Positions 44,646 through 57,600 are shown, numbered from the stretch's first letter. The stretch: DNA of 64,000 nucleotides from Rhynchospora pubera (GCA_028095005.1 CM051463.1:62286251-62350250); one strand, 5' to 3'. The notes: a model not told the origin generated them from the sequence alone. Translations and numbers: made by a program.

Positions 44646-47600
44646 TTTGTTTGACCCTAAAATTTCGCGATTGGAGACACGGACCGATTCACAAAGAGTT
44701 TGAGAAAATCAAGAAAAATATCAAATAGACCTCAAAAATCATGGAAAAATAACAGAAAATTCAGGAGATGATGAGGAAAATTATTGTGCCCCCAGAATGG
44801 TCAAAGGAGCTACAGAAACTTCATTTTATGCAAAGAGGCCCATAATTTTGGAGAAATTAAATAAAATAGTAGAAAGGGTATTTTTGAAAAATTCTTGATT
44901 CCATCAGATTCTACACATTTTTATGAAGATGTGTACAAAATTTATGGATAAACTCAGTAGGAAAGGGGTCCAAACAATTTATTTGGTTTCAGAAATAAAT
45001 GAAAAATGATTTAAAAGAAGAAATGGAGAGGAGCAGTGTGCTGAAAATGGAGAAGAGAATGGGGACGAAATTTGAACCAATTCTGTAGAAGAGATGATAG
45101 GTGGACTGATTATTCCTCCGTATACCATGCACTAAGAATTGTCGGACCTGATGCCAGTGGCGTGGCTCACCATGTGCCATGCGCAGCCAAAGTAAAGAAC
45201 GAGAGATGAAGAAAGGCTCCCAACTGGAAGTCGTTGGAGAAGGAGGTTGCGACAGAAACCGCCGGGCTAACAAACTCAGCCAGCTGGCCAGAAGGCTCTA
45301 GACCTTCCTCTCGATGCTTATAAATAGAGGAGTCAGAGGAGAATTCAGGGGCCTCTTTTGACCTCTCTCAACAGATCCAGATCAGACCCCACCATTCAAG
45401 AGCTAGTTTAGAAATTGAGAAAAAGAAAATAGGCATTTCTACAAACAGTTAGGAAGCGTAGATAGAGAAGAGAAATTAGGCTATTCTCAGTTCAATTCCT
45501 CGATTGTAGTTGAAGAAGAGATAGGAGATAAAGGTAATTTACAGGTTTGTATGTGTAATTCGGAGCTTAATCAAGAAAAGTGATGATTCTTGCAATCTTG
45601 AATCAGTTTTCTCAGTGTAATTGTAAATCGCATAGCTTGCAGTTCGATTTTGTTTCTTCATTGTTTGTTAGCTAGAATCGATCTTCTTTCTTGCTTTAAT
45701 GTCTAAATCTGAGAGTTTAAGCTATAGTTTCTATAGTCTTAGACGATCAGTTAGTAGGATCGTTGATTTAGCCAAGTTTCATGTTGATTTCAATTTTAAT
45801 GCTGTCCCTAATTGTGTAGCAATTCTTGCCTTGTGTTCTTGAAGCTTAAGCCATGATTTCCATGGTTTTAGGCAATCGAATTAGGATAGGTCTGGTGACA
45901 TCCCGAAATTGAAGGTCTCTTCTGGATGTTGAATGTTTCTTCCTCTTTTTCCCCTCTTCTCCTGTTCTTACTTCCCTCTTGCCTCTTCTCTTATGGTTTA
46001 CACTGGGGTTTCCTCAGAGGTTGACTGAGAAGAGGTGGCTTAACCTGAGCTCATGCTCTTGTTAGGTGTTTCAGGACTTAGGTTGAGGTTTCCTCATCTT
46101 TAGGTCTAGATTCTGAATTTTAGGTGTTCAATCCCTTCGTTAGTCAGTGTTTTATTCAAAAAAAAAGTATAGTTAAAATTCTTATAGGGATCATTCTGCA
46201 TAAAACCAAAAGGTTTCTGCCATGGTTCTTTGAATCATGAAACATTCCCATCCTTGAGTTCATTCTGGTGTGACATGAGCATTGCTATAGTTTAGTAATA
46301 CTTGGAGTGAACTATATATATAAAATATAAATTCCCTACATAGGCAGTATCTAATATAGTATAAATTGAGTATTCTTTGGTCAGTTGTGAGACTTTTATT
46401 TGGACAGATGCATGAGAATTGTTTTCTTGAAAAGAAATAGAACTGTTCTGGAAAAGGAAAATTACTGCTAAGTATTAACTTTTGACCTGTTATAAATTAG
46501 TATTTTTAGGGGAGGTACCAAATTACCTGGAATGAAATGGCCTGTATGGTGGAAGACTCCTTTATAAAGTGTGTATTTAAGTTTACCAAACTTTAAAATT
46601 GAGGCTTCACTTAGTGATATGAATCAAATTGTTGTGATATGAATTCATTTACTTCTCCCTCCCTCATATTTGCTTTACTGACCTACGTCTAAGCTTCTCT
46701 TGGGCTGGTAATTATACTTAAACGCTGTATTACTATATAAAGATATCAAATGTAGTGTGATGGACCAGCACTGATCTAGGTGATATTGATTAAATTGGAC
46801 CTTTAAGAGTTAAATTGGATAATACTTCTTATTCACACTGTGCTTTGCGTAATTCTAGTACTGCTTGGATCCTGTGAACCCAATTGGGTACCAATTAAGT
46901 TCCTTCGAAAACTGCTCAGTACCGAACTAGAGTTGCTGTACCAGTTAGTGGTACCCCCTTTAAATGGAGGTGACGCGACGAAAACAGAAGGCATCATAAT
47001 GTTCTTCTCTACTTTACGATGCTAATGAGCCCCTCTTTAACTGCTGTGGTGGTCAGAATCCAAAGCGAGTCGGCACCTGTTATCAAACGAACCCGCCAGC
47101 AACAAAGACGAAACCCGTTTCTTTTGTTTAAACCTCAGCGCTTTCCTCTCTTTGATCTTCTGTGGCCAACGGGTCAGCTATCTCTGACAGCAACTCGTCA
47201 CACAAAACATTCCTAGGAGACCGGCGCCCTATACACATCACCGCGACGTCAACAAGCGCTCAGCTGACGTGGACCAGCCCAAAAACGCCATAAAAACATA
47301 AACTTTAAAAATCGATTAAAATAGTAGGAAACATAGAAAAATATAAACGACGTACCCATAAAATCCTAAAAATCAAAATAAACCAGATTCACTGATACTT
47401 TGATATGAAATTATGTCAAAGTAGCAGCCTTTTGTATTTTCGAAGTTTTTTTTTTGCTTTAAAATGAATTTTATAAATTTTAGAAAATTAATAAACCCCT
47501 TTCATAAAATTCTAAAACTAAAACTAAATACTTCCAAAATAAAAATTCCAAATATGGTATCTTCGAAATCAAGTATTCTCAAATATAAATATATCTTCCA

Positions 47601-49019
47601 AATTACGAAAAGTCAAAATAAACCAACGTACTCGACGTCTTTTAAATGAAAAGCAAAAGTTAAATACTTTCGATATCCAAGTAATTTCTAGAATAGTATT
47701 TTCAAATATTAAAAGACTCTCAAAATAAGTTTAGTCTAAAAATGAAAGTTTCAAAAGGCCAAAGTGAATAAAAATCATCAATATCCCCAGCGAAACACCA
47801 AAAATTAAAAGTCTAAATGCGAAACCCAAAGTCAAAACCAAAACCTCTTCGTTTGAGGAAAATTCCCTCGCTGGGGTTGAGATCAACCTCAGATGATTTA
47901 AATTATCAAGTGGCCCCCAAACGACTCCATATCAAGAGTTCCTCTTTCCAGATGAAAACCAGCCTTTAAGCCAAAAAGTCCTTTGTCGATTCTTAATTGG
48001 GTCCCGTTAATTAAGTTTGGTACCATCAATTAATGCCTCCTTAATAGCACTCCATAAGTCTCTTTTCTTAGCCCATTACATCAACACCCTTTAAGTCCCT
48101 TAATCAGAGGTTCTCGTAGGCAACTACGGGGTAATTAACAATAGGGGCTTGCGCCTATTGGAAAGAAATGACCCGCTAAATCAAGAAACTTCTTTAAGTA
48201 GCGACTCTGTGTAGGGTTCTCTTGTTAAGAGAGATACCCGCTATAGAGATCGAAACCTTAAGGGAGGTGAATCTAAGGCTATGTTCCCATTGTTCTTCGA
48301 GAAATTCCTTCGAGGAGAATAATGACGAAAAAGCCGCAACACCTTTCACTAGTATTTCGAGGTAGGTCAATGGAGAAAGTCGACCAGTTAGTAACCAAAA
48401 GTAAACACTTCTAATTAGGCGAAAGTTTAAGTTAGATATCTCGCAGAAAACCAATTGTAAACTCGAATAGGTCCACCGGCAAACGAAAGTTGAGGGTGCA
48501 ATGCATTCGATGAGGGTTAACACTAGGTTCTATACCAAATACCGTACCCAATAAGTGACAGCAAAGGGTTAGGGAGTTTAGGTGTGGCTAGATGGACCCT
48601 TGACTTGAATAAATCAGCAATTGAGTAAATTACAACATTCACGCAGTGGAATCCGGACCGGATTAGCAACGATCCGGACTGGATTAGTGAAATAGAGACA
48701 CGAAAGTGGTATGTTTCGCAACCCTGCGACCAAACCTAAGTGAAATCGAACCCTAAGGCACTTTTCGCATCATATATTAAACTGTTAGAAAACCCCAAAA
48801 ATATTTACTCGCATTGTTTTGCATTATTTTCATATTTGCAATTGCATTCCTTAATTTCTCTTTTATTTATTCCATCTGTGACTCGAAAACTTTTCTAAAC
48901 TTTTACTGTCTAGATTTAACAAACCAATAAGAATAGTAATCATACCCATCTCTGTGGGATCGACACCTTTACTTTGCTATAAACGACTAGTCGAGTACAA
49001 GGTTAATTTGTTTGACCCT
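44646..49019. repeat. 4.4-kb non-coding block framed by a 13-bp direct repeat, LTR-like
   Basis: tttgtttgaccct occurs at 44646-44658 and 49007-49019. Inside, a TATA-like ttataaatag near 45318 and a late ctgtgggatcgacacc near 48953 recall the promoter and distal part of long Tat/Ogre- or Athila-type LTRs in plus orientation. There is no pol or gag. A solo LTR or an old non-autonomous element is the likely explanation; ends are not proven. Confidence 0.35.
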
Positions 49020-52000
49020 GGTTTACACCTCGATCAATTGCTTCAGCGATGCTGAGATTGTGAAGTTTCTGCATAACTGGACGAGTACCGAAATGATAGA
49101 ATCATAGAACTGAAGGCAAGGAACATGATAATTCACTTAGATCATCCATAATATAACATGGGCAGCATGTGCGTTTTATATTTTTAACTATCAAATATAC
49201 AAGTATGATAGTTTTTTTTATAATATGGAGAAACACCTCTTCACCTTGCAATAACAAACAGTTCTTGTGAATCTGCTGAGCTGCTTCTTCAACATGCAGC
49301 AGCTCTTAAAGCCAAAGCCAAGTATATATATATTTTACTTTACTAATTTATGAATGCAGTTTGCTTACTCTTAAATTTATTATTGAATTGAAAAATGTAG
49401 ATGGAGAGTAGAAGGAAGCTGTACACGATTGTACCAACTGCATTGACATTTATGAAAAAAGACTCCCCAGCTTTTGTAGAAGGTGCGCATGAAGTGGGTC
49501 ACCAAAGCCTTTCAGTAAGATAAAGATTATCTTCTTAGTGATTACTAATTTTTTATGCAAACCAATCTGAACTTTCTTAGTTGCCTTATCTCTTTCATTT
49601 CCTTCTCCTGTTGGCTTTTTACTGCAGCTTTGCACAATAATTCCTGAGGATTGGTCTTATTATGAGCTCTATACTGAACTGATAGGTGAGCTTTAAATTT
49701 TTCTTTAGAATGTGCTGGTCAAACTTTTGTGTGGTTTATTTAGTCTCTGTCGGTAATAGCTTTGGTGGCATCCTTTGGTAATGTGCTCAATAGTTTTGCC
49801 TTTTCTTTTTCTCTTTTTTTTTCCTTAAGAAAAAAGCAAATTTCGAATGGATGCAAGATTGCTATGAAGGTTATCGAGAAAAATATGGTAAACTTTGGAT
49901 TACATAATGTGGTAAAACATGGAACAATTTATTAATTAGTGTACACTCAAGTAAAATGAATCGCATATTTGGTGCTTTCATCGGGTGCTTGAAAAGACAC
50001 ATGGTCAAAGAGGAGACTAGATTGATTGATAAATTAATTGAAGTAATGTGGTGTAGGGGAGACTGGAAAAAGACATCACATTAAAAACACATTTGAATTG
50101 GAGAGGACAACTTGACACACATTGGTGGGAATAGGATAGCGTGACTAAGATTGGCATGCTTTGGATTCATGGTATGCATAGCTACTGTCTCTTGCTTAAA
50201 TCAAGTTTGTTTTCTTCTTTGTTCATATAGTAAAAAACAATTAAAGTTAAAAGCCAATGAACAAATTTGAATTTTTGTGAGTCATGAGTTATTTGGTAGA
50301 ATTTTATTAATGTTGGGTGATTTTAGGACAAATATGTTGTTTATTGTGGCTTTTATATCTTTCCACTGTAACAGAAATATATTGTTGATCTTGAAGGCGC
50401 TGGAAGTTGGCATCTTCAGACTACAAGTAAAGCTTTTCATTTCCTTTTTAGTTATTATTAATTTTTTTTCAATTTGTAATATATTTTGGGTTTTTGCATA
50501 TACAAATGAACTTCATTCGAGTTAATTTGAAAAGCTTTTTTGAGCCTTCAGACCTCTGTATGTAAAAATACAGAGTTTGATCCTCTACTATAAAGGTTCG
50601 CTCTTTCAACCTTTGCTTTCTGAGCCTTTATAACTATATAGATAGAATATACAGAGTACATTATATGAGTTGACTTACAAAGCTTTTTTTTTTATCACAA
50701 TATGGAATTATCAGTGTATACGAAAACCTTTGCTCCAAATTGCAATAGTGGTTAGATTGATGTTTTACAAGTAGATGAAAAGTATTCTTTCAGTTACAAT
50801 TTAATTTCTTTTGCTGAAAAGAAACCTATCCATACCTCCCTTTGGATGTAATGAGGTTTGGTTTATGTACTGGTACAAAGCAAGCTAATAAGATCGACCT
50901 TGCACTGATGCTGATAGGAAACATCTAATAGATTGATATCAGTTAGAATTTTTTGTGTCAGAAAATTAGATTTATTTCATGTTTTCTTATATGGTAAGCC
51001 AGATAGTGTATATGCTTCTATGTAAGTATTTCTATGTTCGTTTTATATAGGGATATAAAGGTGAGTGTTGCCTTGCAAGAGCTTCTGCCTTCAGTCATCA
51101 GATATTGTGTGATAGCTAATTTGTTTCGTTTTTGACTCAGCATAGATTTTTTCTAAAAAGGATTATTCACCTATAGGTACTTCCCTTTTCTAAAGAAAAT
51201 TATGTTTTTTTTCCTTTTTTGTTTCATTCAAGTGGTCTTCCAGTGCATGAAAAAACAAATTATGTTTCATTCAGATTTTGAAAGCGAATTTGAAATTTTG
51301 GTTCCAGATAGTTGTGAAAGCGCAATATTTGGACCGCAAGCTAGGTTGAAATGAAAAATAGAAAATATAAAACAAAGATGTTTCTACTCATAGTATGTAC
51401 GATACTAAAATGGAAATTTGAGAATAATGTAACAAAAATTGCGTGGCTTTCCTTTAGGTACGATATTGGCATTTTCATATTAAAAATGATACGGTCATAT
51501 ACCAGTGCTAGGAGAGTACAAGCTTCAGGTTCTTTTTTTTTATTATTCTTACATATTAAAAATGATATTTTCATATACTTCTCACTGTTAAATCCCAAAC
51601 ATTTATAGTCAGAGAAGCTTAAATTGCTAGACTTAGCTAAATTAATTATATGAGAAATTGTGCCTTTAAATTGATCTATAGTAATTACAATTTGGGATTT
51701 TTAACGGTCGAGTTAAGCTCATTTAACAATAATGTTCTACCTAAATTGTTTGGGTTTTGCTTAATCTGTTAGCACAAGTGAATCCTTATTTCCAAATTTG
51801 ATTATTCAATATTGATTTTTATGGAATGTTAGCAAATGTAGTGGTTATTCTTTAGCCCAATTGCTTATTCATTAATCATTATATGCCCATATCATAACTT
51901 ATAACTCATAGGCCATACAGTGAATTTTTTTTCAATACTAAGCTTAAATATCTCTATTAAGATACCATCTCATTAATTGATTATTTGCTTATTTGATAAC

Positions 52001-52020
52001 TACTAATTTTTATATAAATA
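49020..52020. other. Non-coding part of the intron insertion
   Basis: AT-rich with a few short exon-like pieces (near 49270 and 49400) that could not be assigned to a family. Otherwise nothing recognised. Confidence 0.35.
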
Positions 52021-52025
52021 TGTAC

Positions 52026-52133
52026 CTCCAACACAATATCTGGAAATATATCTGAAAGTGTTTGAACAGCTTCCTGTAGTAACAACTCAGCTTTGATTGG
52101 CTTGCCAGTAATGGTTTCCCTTCCTGATTTTTC
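52026..52133 (-). pseudogene. Possible captured exon, unknown family
   Basis: The minus strand has an open 36-codon stretch with splice-like edges (acceptor tcag, donor GAG before GTAC) reading KPIKAELLLQEAVQTLSD. It looks protein-like, but I do not recognise the family. It could be a gene fragment carried by the Helitron. Confidence 0.3.
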
Positions 52134-53962
52134 TTGGTGCAATGGTGAGTGATGTTATTTGTAGTTAATTTTTATCTTATTCTAATTATGTGTAAACTGT
52201 GCTAGCACTTGAGGAAAGGTACTGGTGGATCCATCTTGATTAGACGAAATTAATCAAGCACAAGCCACCAATTTCTTTGCTGACTTACAGTGCATCTCAC
52301 TACAAGTAAACTACCTTTTTTCTTTTATTTTATTTTCATTTTTTTTCTTCATGATGCTGAATCAGGGTTTTGATTTCTAAAGCATAGATTGACTTGATGC
52401 TACCTTCCTCAGATCGAATTATTCTAAAACAAAGAATCCAAAGGTGCGTATCTTTTCAACCTCTCTTCATGGATCTGCCTACCCTATGATCAGAACGAAA
52501 TCACTACATCCAAAATAGAAATCGAATTCTACTTATTGATGATTCCTTTGGTCGAAACAGTAACGAACCTGAGGAACGATTTCACCCAGTGAGAGTTCTA
52601 GAAAAAAAATTGATGCTAGCGAAATTGTGTGAAAAAGCAAAAAATCTAGCATGATTTTGTTAATTCCCTCTTCTCTCACCAGTGCCTTGCTTCATAGTCA
52701 TATATGAAGTTATAATGATACACTGGTACAAACTTACCTATGTTATAGCACGTGACGACATTACAAAAAGGGAGTCAAAATTGATAAATTACAATGCATT
52801 TTATTAAAAGACTAAATTAAGATATTACAAAAAAGTTATAGCCAGGAATTCTAATTCTAGGACTAAAATTGGTAATTAGCTGGAATTTGACTACTGAAAT
52901 ATCGAACACTTGCACTAAAATAAGGGTTGATCAAGGGATTTCGCATTGCTGTCTTCATTCAGCTACATTATATTGGGATGAAATGGTTAGAAAATTTGAG
53001 GCCTCCATTACATTTTTATTAACTATTTAATATCTACCTATCAAACATCAGCTATCCATGCATACTCACGGACATAAAAAATCTGATTAGGGCAAAAAAA
53101 AAAAACCTTCGCAATTCACCACAGAAGGGTATCAGTGCTGTCCCAGTATCTAAAGAGTCAGCTATTGGAAGGGTTACTATCAAGAAGTGTACCACTCACA
53201 AAATTTACAAGCCATTGTGGATTTTGCTTTCCACTTAGAACATCATAACGAACTTGCTTTTTTTACTTATCTATAGCACATTATGCTGATCTATATGGTT
53301 AGATAGAAACCACTGCATTTTTAATAATACTCAACCAAAAACTATGCGACAAATACTGTCAGATATTTGTGCTGTGACAGGTTCTGGGCAGGATTAGCAA
53401 GCAAGGAGACTCGAGAATGTATCAACAACTGGATAACAACAAATTAGGATATGATACTACTTCAGATGGTAGAGCTAGGGAGAAGGATGATTGTTGAAAA
53501 TACACAAGTACCTGAAGGAGCAGGCATAGAAAGCCAATACAGCGCAAGCTGTGTGATAGCAGAAGCAGCTTGAGAGAGCTTTTTTATAACAAAGCAACTT
53601 GAAGTTGTTTGGATCATTGAATGTTATCATTCCTAAACTTTTTTTTTTTTTGGTTATACATTGTTTGTCTTTAACAACACAATTGGGGGTTACGCGCATA
53701 CATAAAAGGAATACTATAATGTCGCACTTGGGAGTTGAATGCTATGGTGTGATAACTATGGATATGTTGTTAGATATGTGATAGCGTTTAGCTCAGACGG
53801 CTGCTTGGCAAAGTTGAGTAGCTAAGAGTAGTTGTTGGATTTCTATTTTTGCTTTTTTTTTTTAAGTTGTCATATCTCTTATTATTTCGTATAATGAAAC
53901 GGCAAAAAAACTGAATAAACAAAAAGCACGCCTAAATCGATAATCACCTTAGACTAATCATA

Positions 53963-53991
53963 CATCGCGCGAAGCGCGATGCAATAGCTAG
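53963..53991 (+). mobile_element. Helitron 3' terminus
   Basis: A perfect hairpin catcgcgc-gaa-gcgcgatg (53963-53981) is followed after six bases by CTAG (53988-53991) and a host T. A GC-rich hairpin a few bases before CTRR at the end is the hallmark of plant Helitrons, which insert between A and T without target duplication. Confidence 0.8.
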
Positions 53992-54656
53992 TTTACATTA
54001 AAATAATTACCTTAAAATGAAATTAAATGTCTACCATAGTTTCTAATTCTGTGGATCTTGGATATTTCAGAATTTTCCAAAGAAATTCGGCTCAGTACGT
54101 CCATATATTTTGGAAAAAGGAGAAGTTACAGTCAAGAATGAGAATCAAGATACCTGGAAAGTACTGTTTAACACTTGTCGTGGCTACAATTACCTTATAG
54201 GATGGAAAGAATTCTGTTTCGTGAATGGGATAGAAGTAGGTGATTTGTGCAAATTTGAGATCATAGCTCAGAATGAAATACTTGTCACTATCTCTAAAGC
54301 AGCTAGAACTGCAGATGTCATTGATGTCAAATAGATAATATCATTCTCATTCAGGCCAGATGAGATCCTTTTGTAAAGGCTACTGAACAGTTAAGTAATT
54401 AGATAGCAGGTTCAATCAATCTCAGTGATCAAATCTGTCAGTTATGTAATTAGATAGCAGGTTGAATCGATCTCCGCGATCAAATCGATCTGAACTTGAT
54501 AGCTCTCTTTTTGTTTTGTTTGGGAGAAAATCCAGAAGTCAAGAAGTGTTCGTTTTTTATTATTTGGTTTATCTAGTTCTTTGTTGATGTATTATAGATC
54601 TAATCTAGCTTACTGTACTCTACTCTGTACATCAGTACATTAGTGCTTTCCTTATA

Positions 54657-54813
54657 GGGTGCGTTTGGATGAGAGAAGAAGAAGAGGTCGAAGAAAGATG
54701 GGAAGAAAAAAAATTATAAACAATCCAAACTCTTCACAAAATTACACACTTCCCAATACTTCTTCCCACTTCTTCCCTTCTTCTCTTCTTCCCACACCTA
54801 TCCAAACGCACTC
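54657..54813. mobile_element. Foldback MITE, family X copy 1
   Basis: Ends gggtgcgtttggatgag and the inverted ctatccaaacgcactc. The interior is gaagaagaag-rich on the left and cttcttccc-rich on the right, so the whole folds on itself. Sits in TA-rich DNA (tata on both sides). Probably PIF/Harbinger-related; the duplication size is ambiguous. Confidence 0.8.
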
Positions 54814-54817
54814 TATA

Positions 54818-55228
54818 TATACTTATCTTCTGATAGTTTGACTAGAGGGATATTTGAGTACTTTTGTGTTGTTAAATTAATATCACTATATATAGACACA
54901 TTTGACTTGGGTAATTATATATTTTTATGGAGAACCAAATATAAATGAGCCATTTAGTACAACTTTTGTATGATGACTGCCCCATTTTTTTTCTGGAATA
55001 ATAATCTGAAAGTAAGTAATTTTTACCTTTGCCCTCAGCAATCATCACTTAAATAGGCTGGATTGAAGAGATGAGTAGTACCTATGAAAGAGAGAGATGC
55101 TCTCTAAAGAAGACTAGAAGAGTAATCGACGGCACAAAGGATGGAAGCGCTGAGATCAATTCGATCGGGATGCAATTCGGGGTTAAGAGAGGGAGGCTTC
55201 TGGAGCATTTTTTTTTGTCTCTAGAAAC
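54818..55228. other. End of duplication copy 2, no gene
   Basis: Shares 55100-55200 with 21790-21900 of copy 1. The 90-codon frame starting at 55071 runs into the MITE and has no homologous frame in copy 1, so it is not called. Confidence 0.45.
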
Positions 55229-56084
55229 CATGGTTTCAAAACTCGCCGAGTTGACTCGGAATCGGTCCGATTCGGATCGGACTCGGAGGCCAACGATCCG
55301 ATTTTTACCGAGTTGGAGCGGATTTGGTGGAGGTCACCATTAATGGTGTTTTTCATCCATGGGAGAGAGGAGTGCTGGACAACATGGGTGAGGTGTTAAG
55401 GGGGCGAAATCGAATCGATAGAAAAGAAAAAAACGTCACAAGACGCCATGGAGTTCCCTTTCTATCCTTCCGTACAGTTTCGAGAAATAAAGAGGTAAAG
55501 AGGCGATGGTTGGATACGGGGAAGAAGAAAGCCAGAGGAAGGGGTCAACTGGATTACTCCATTTCTTTTTTTTTAATATTAAATGAAATCAACGGTCCAG
55601 ATTACTCAAAAGTGAAATAATTTCCAAATAAAGTGATCTTTAATCCAAAAGTCAATCCAAAAACATACAAAAATATAAATTTAATTCTCTACGATTCTAT
55701 CCGATATTTTAAGGTGTATTAAGAAAATTATCTTCACTAAAATTTATTTTTCACAAAATTTATTTTATTAATTATGTATCTCAATTTAATTGATGAAAAA
55801 ATCTTAGTTTGTAAAATAATTTGGAATTTCATGCTACTCAATAATTATATTAATTTTTTCAGTTTATTTATGCTCCGAATATATGATTTATTAACTTAAT
55901 TATGAAAAAAATAATTCTTTCTAAATTTTTTCTTATTTTTTCTGATTTTTAAAGATATTAAAAATGATATTTTATGAAAATCCGAGTTTTCGATCCGAGT
56001 CACCCGAGTTTTTCCGAGTCATCCGATTGGACTCCTCTGACCAACAGTTCGAGTCCGAGTCCGATTCCGAGTTTCAGAACCATG
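55229..56084. mobile_element. hAT-like MITE, 856 bp
   Basis: Starts catggtttcaaaactcg and ends with the inverted gagtttcagaaccatg. A perfect 8-bp duplication ctagaaac flanks it (55221-55228, 56085-56092). Subterminal zones repeat ccgagt and gactcgga words in both orientations. AT-rich centre, no transposase. Confidence 0.88.
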
Positions 56085-56252
56085 CTAGAAACTAGGTAGC
56101 GGATATCTGGACTGGGTTAGGGCGGGCCGAATTTAGTGATTTGATGGTAGGTTTAAACGAAAATAGATCTAGTATGACATTATCCAATGCATTGGCAATT
56201 AATAATCCAGTTCCCTCTTTTTTTCTTTTTTACTTTTTTTTTTCTTTTCTAT

Positions 56253-56383
56253 GGGTGCGTTTGGATGAGAGAAGAAGAAGAGGAAGAAGGAAGATGGGAA
56301 GAAAAAAAATTATAAACAATCCAAACTTTTCACAAATTTACACACTTCCCAATATTTCTTCCCACACCTATCCAAACGCACCT
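56253..56383. mobile_element. Foldback MITE, family X copy 2
   Basis: Same ends and interior as 54657-54813 but about 25 bp shorter in the right arm. Flanked by tat on each side, in agreement with a 3-bp duplication. Confidence 0.8.
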
Positions 56384-56759
56384 TATAATAACCAAGAATG
56401 GATACAGCGAGACCTTTTCTTTTTATTTCAAGCCAGAGAGCCCAAATTGTAGACAAATTCAAGCATGCATATTCCTGTAAAACATGAACCACCATATATA
56501 AAATTCATAAGTAAATGTTAGAATGCCTTCTGGCGCTAAGTAGTACTTAGTACTTCCTGAGAGGATGTCAAATCAAGCAGTCAGGCCCCTAATTAATTAG
56601 GCTGACAAAAGTGGCAAAGCACCTCTAATGACATGATTGCAGTGCTCTTCTGTTCCCTTTCAGAGTCAAAACTAAATATTTTATATTCTGAAAAAAAAAA
56701 CAAATTTCGCATTTGCCATTTTCATGTTTCTAACTATAGACTTAGTCAATATATCACTT

Positions 56760-57600
56760 CGTTTCCTGCAAAAAGCAAGAGCCAAAGAGGGGACTTGGAA
56801 AGGACAGTTTCTGCGCCTGCTTTAAGCCTTTATCTTTCTTATTTTCGGCACCCCGCTTTAATCTATCTTTTTTTTTTTTAAACATGATTCTTGTTTTCTC
56901 TCGTTAGTTTGTACATATTTACCTTGTCATGATAGTTATCACTAGTGTTAAATGGTTAGCTCGTCTGCTCGATAAAATAATAAAATAATTAAATTTAATT
57001 CAAAACAGTGATTGCATTGCTTGCAGAGCCCGTCGATGCAACCGACTTGTTCCTCGATTCAATTGACCCAAAATCTGATAACTAATTGATGATTTTCATC
57101 AAATCTAGAATCATTTTAAGTCGTATAATCACCCAAAACTGATAATTAACTATATTACAATTATAATCTAAAAATTGATACAATATTCACTTTCACAAAT
57201 TTTAGAAGAATATATTTATTTTTGCACATACAAACCTTGATTCAGGTTATATAGATGTCATCCTCTTGCAGAGGTTGGGTAATCAGTCCGAATGTGACAT
57301 CTTATGTATACTGTAAAATGTGAATATTTACATATATATATATTTTTTTAATTTTTTGACATGCATTGTAAAGCTCTGTGATGTTATCAGCTTCCTCTCG
57401 TTTATCCGGCGAACAAATCCAAATGTTCTCTTTAATTAGGCTTATCAAAATTGTTGTTGATATGGTGTGTGACCAATCTAGTTTATTGTACTGTACGTGT
57501 ACATTCAGTGCTTTTGTGTATATTTTGCAATTAGCTTACCAAGATTGCAAGGCCGGAAATGTTCGCTTTTGTTGCAGGTTCTGACTAGTGTGATATAATT
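56760..57600. repeat. Third, gene-less remnant of the B3 locus
   Basis: aaaaagcaaga and gaggggactt near 56770 match the region upstream of gene 1 (16150). The stretch 57470-57530 (ccaatctagtttattgtactgta) resembles the 3' flank of gene 2 (54600-54650). The B3 exons between are missing. The match is patchy and was judged by eye. Confidence 0.45.

Larger units (their letters stand above)
41800..53991. mobile_element. Composite insertion in intron 3 of B3 gene 2, Helitron at its right end
   Basis: Similarity to intron 3 of gene 1 stops near 41800 and resumes near 54010, so about 12.2 kb is inserted. The right limit is a Helitron 3' terminus. The interior has a glutamate-carboxypeptidase gene fragment (43225-43445), a T/C-rich block (42100-42840), a retroelement-like block (44646-49019) and small possible exon relics. 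It is not known whether one Helitron carries all of this or several insertions are stacked. A Helitron 5' end was not identified and no helicase was seen. Confidence 0.6.
39658..54334 (+). pseudogene. REM-type B3 gene 2, frameshifted and with a 12-kb intron
   Basis: Exons align with gene 1: 39658-39738 (MPRVGCSSANF), 40223-40547 (B3 domain: HIKLIKKNS, GWPEFFKFH, FTLMFRYEGN, VKVFGLNGC), about 41571-41748, and 54071-54334 (second B3: FPKKFGSV, WKVLFNT, GWKEFCFVNG, GDLCKFEIIAQNE) ending at a natural stop. Exon 3 has lost its frame: relative to gene 1 there is a net 14-bp loss near 41580 and a further indel. Entering from exon 2 it stops at 41597-41599 after the first B3. A one-domain protein of about 143 residues could still be made. 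The exon 4 here is intact where that of gene 1 has a stop. Confidence 0.72.
39500..55228. repeat. Segmental duplication, copy 2 (B3 locus)
   Basis: Matches copy 1 from the leader through exons 1-4 and the 3' flank to about 55200. A 12.3-kb intron insertion and small MITEs have been added. Homologous pieces keep the same order and orientation. Confidence 0.75.

Noticed and set aside
45670..46160. RNA gene or conserved non-coding element within the 4.4-kb block
   Set aside because: No tRNA, snRNA or rRNA features could be matched; it is more simply explained as LTR-like sequence.
49270..49690. Further exons of the carboxypeptidase gene
   Set aside because: Short open pieces (LLLQHAAALKAKAK, TIVPTALTFMKKDS) do not fit any part of the AMP1-type protein that I know, so no call was made.
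55071..55343. 90-codon frame beginning MSSTYERERCS
   Set aside because: Runs across the boundary of the hAT-like MITE and is not open in the paralogous segment at 21790-21900.
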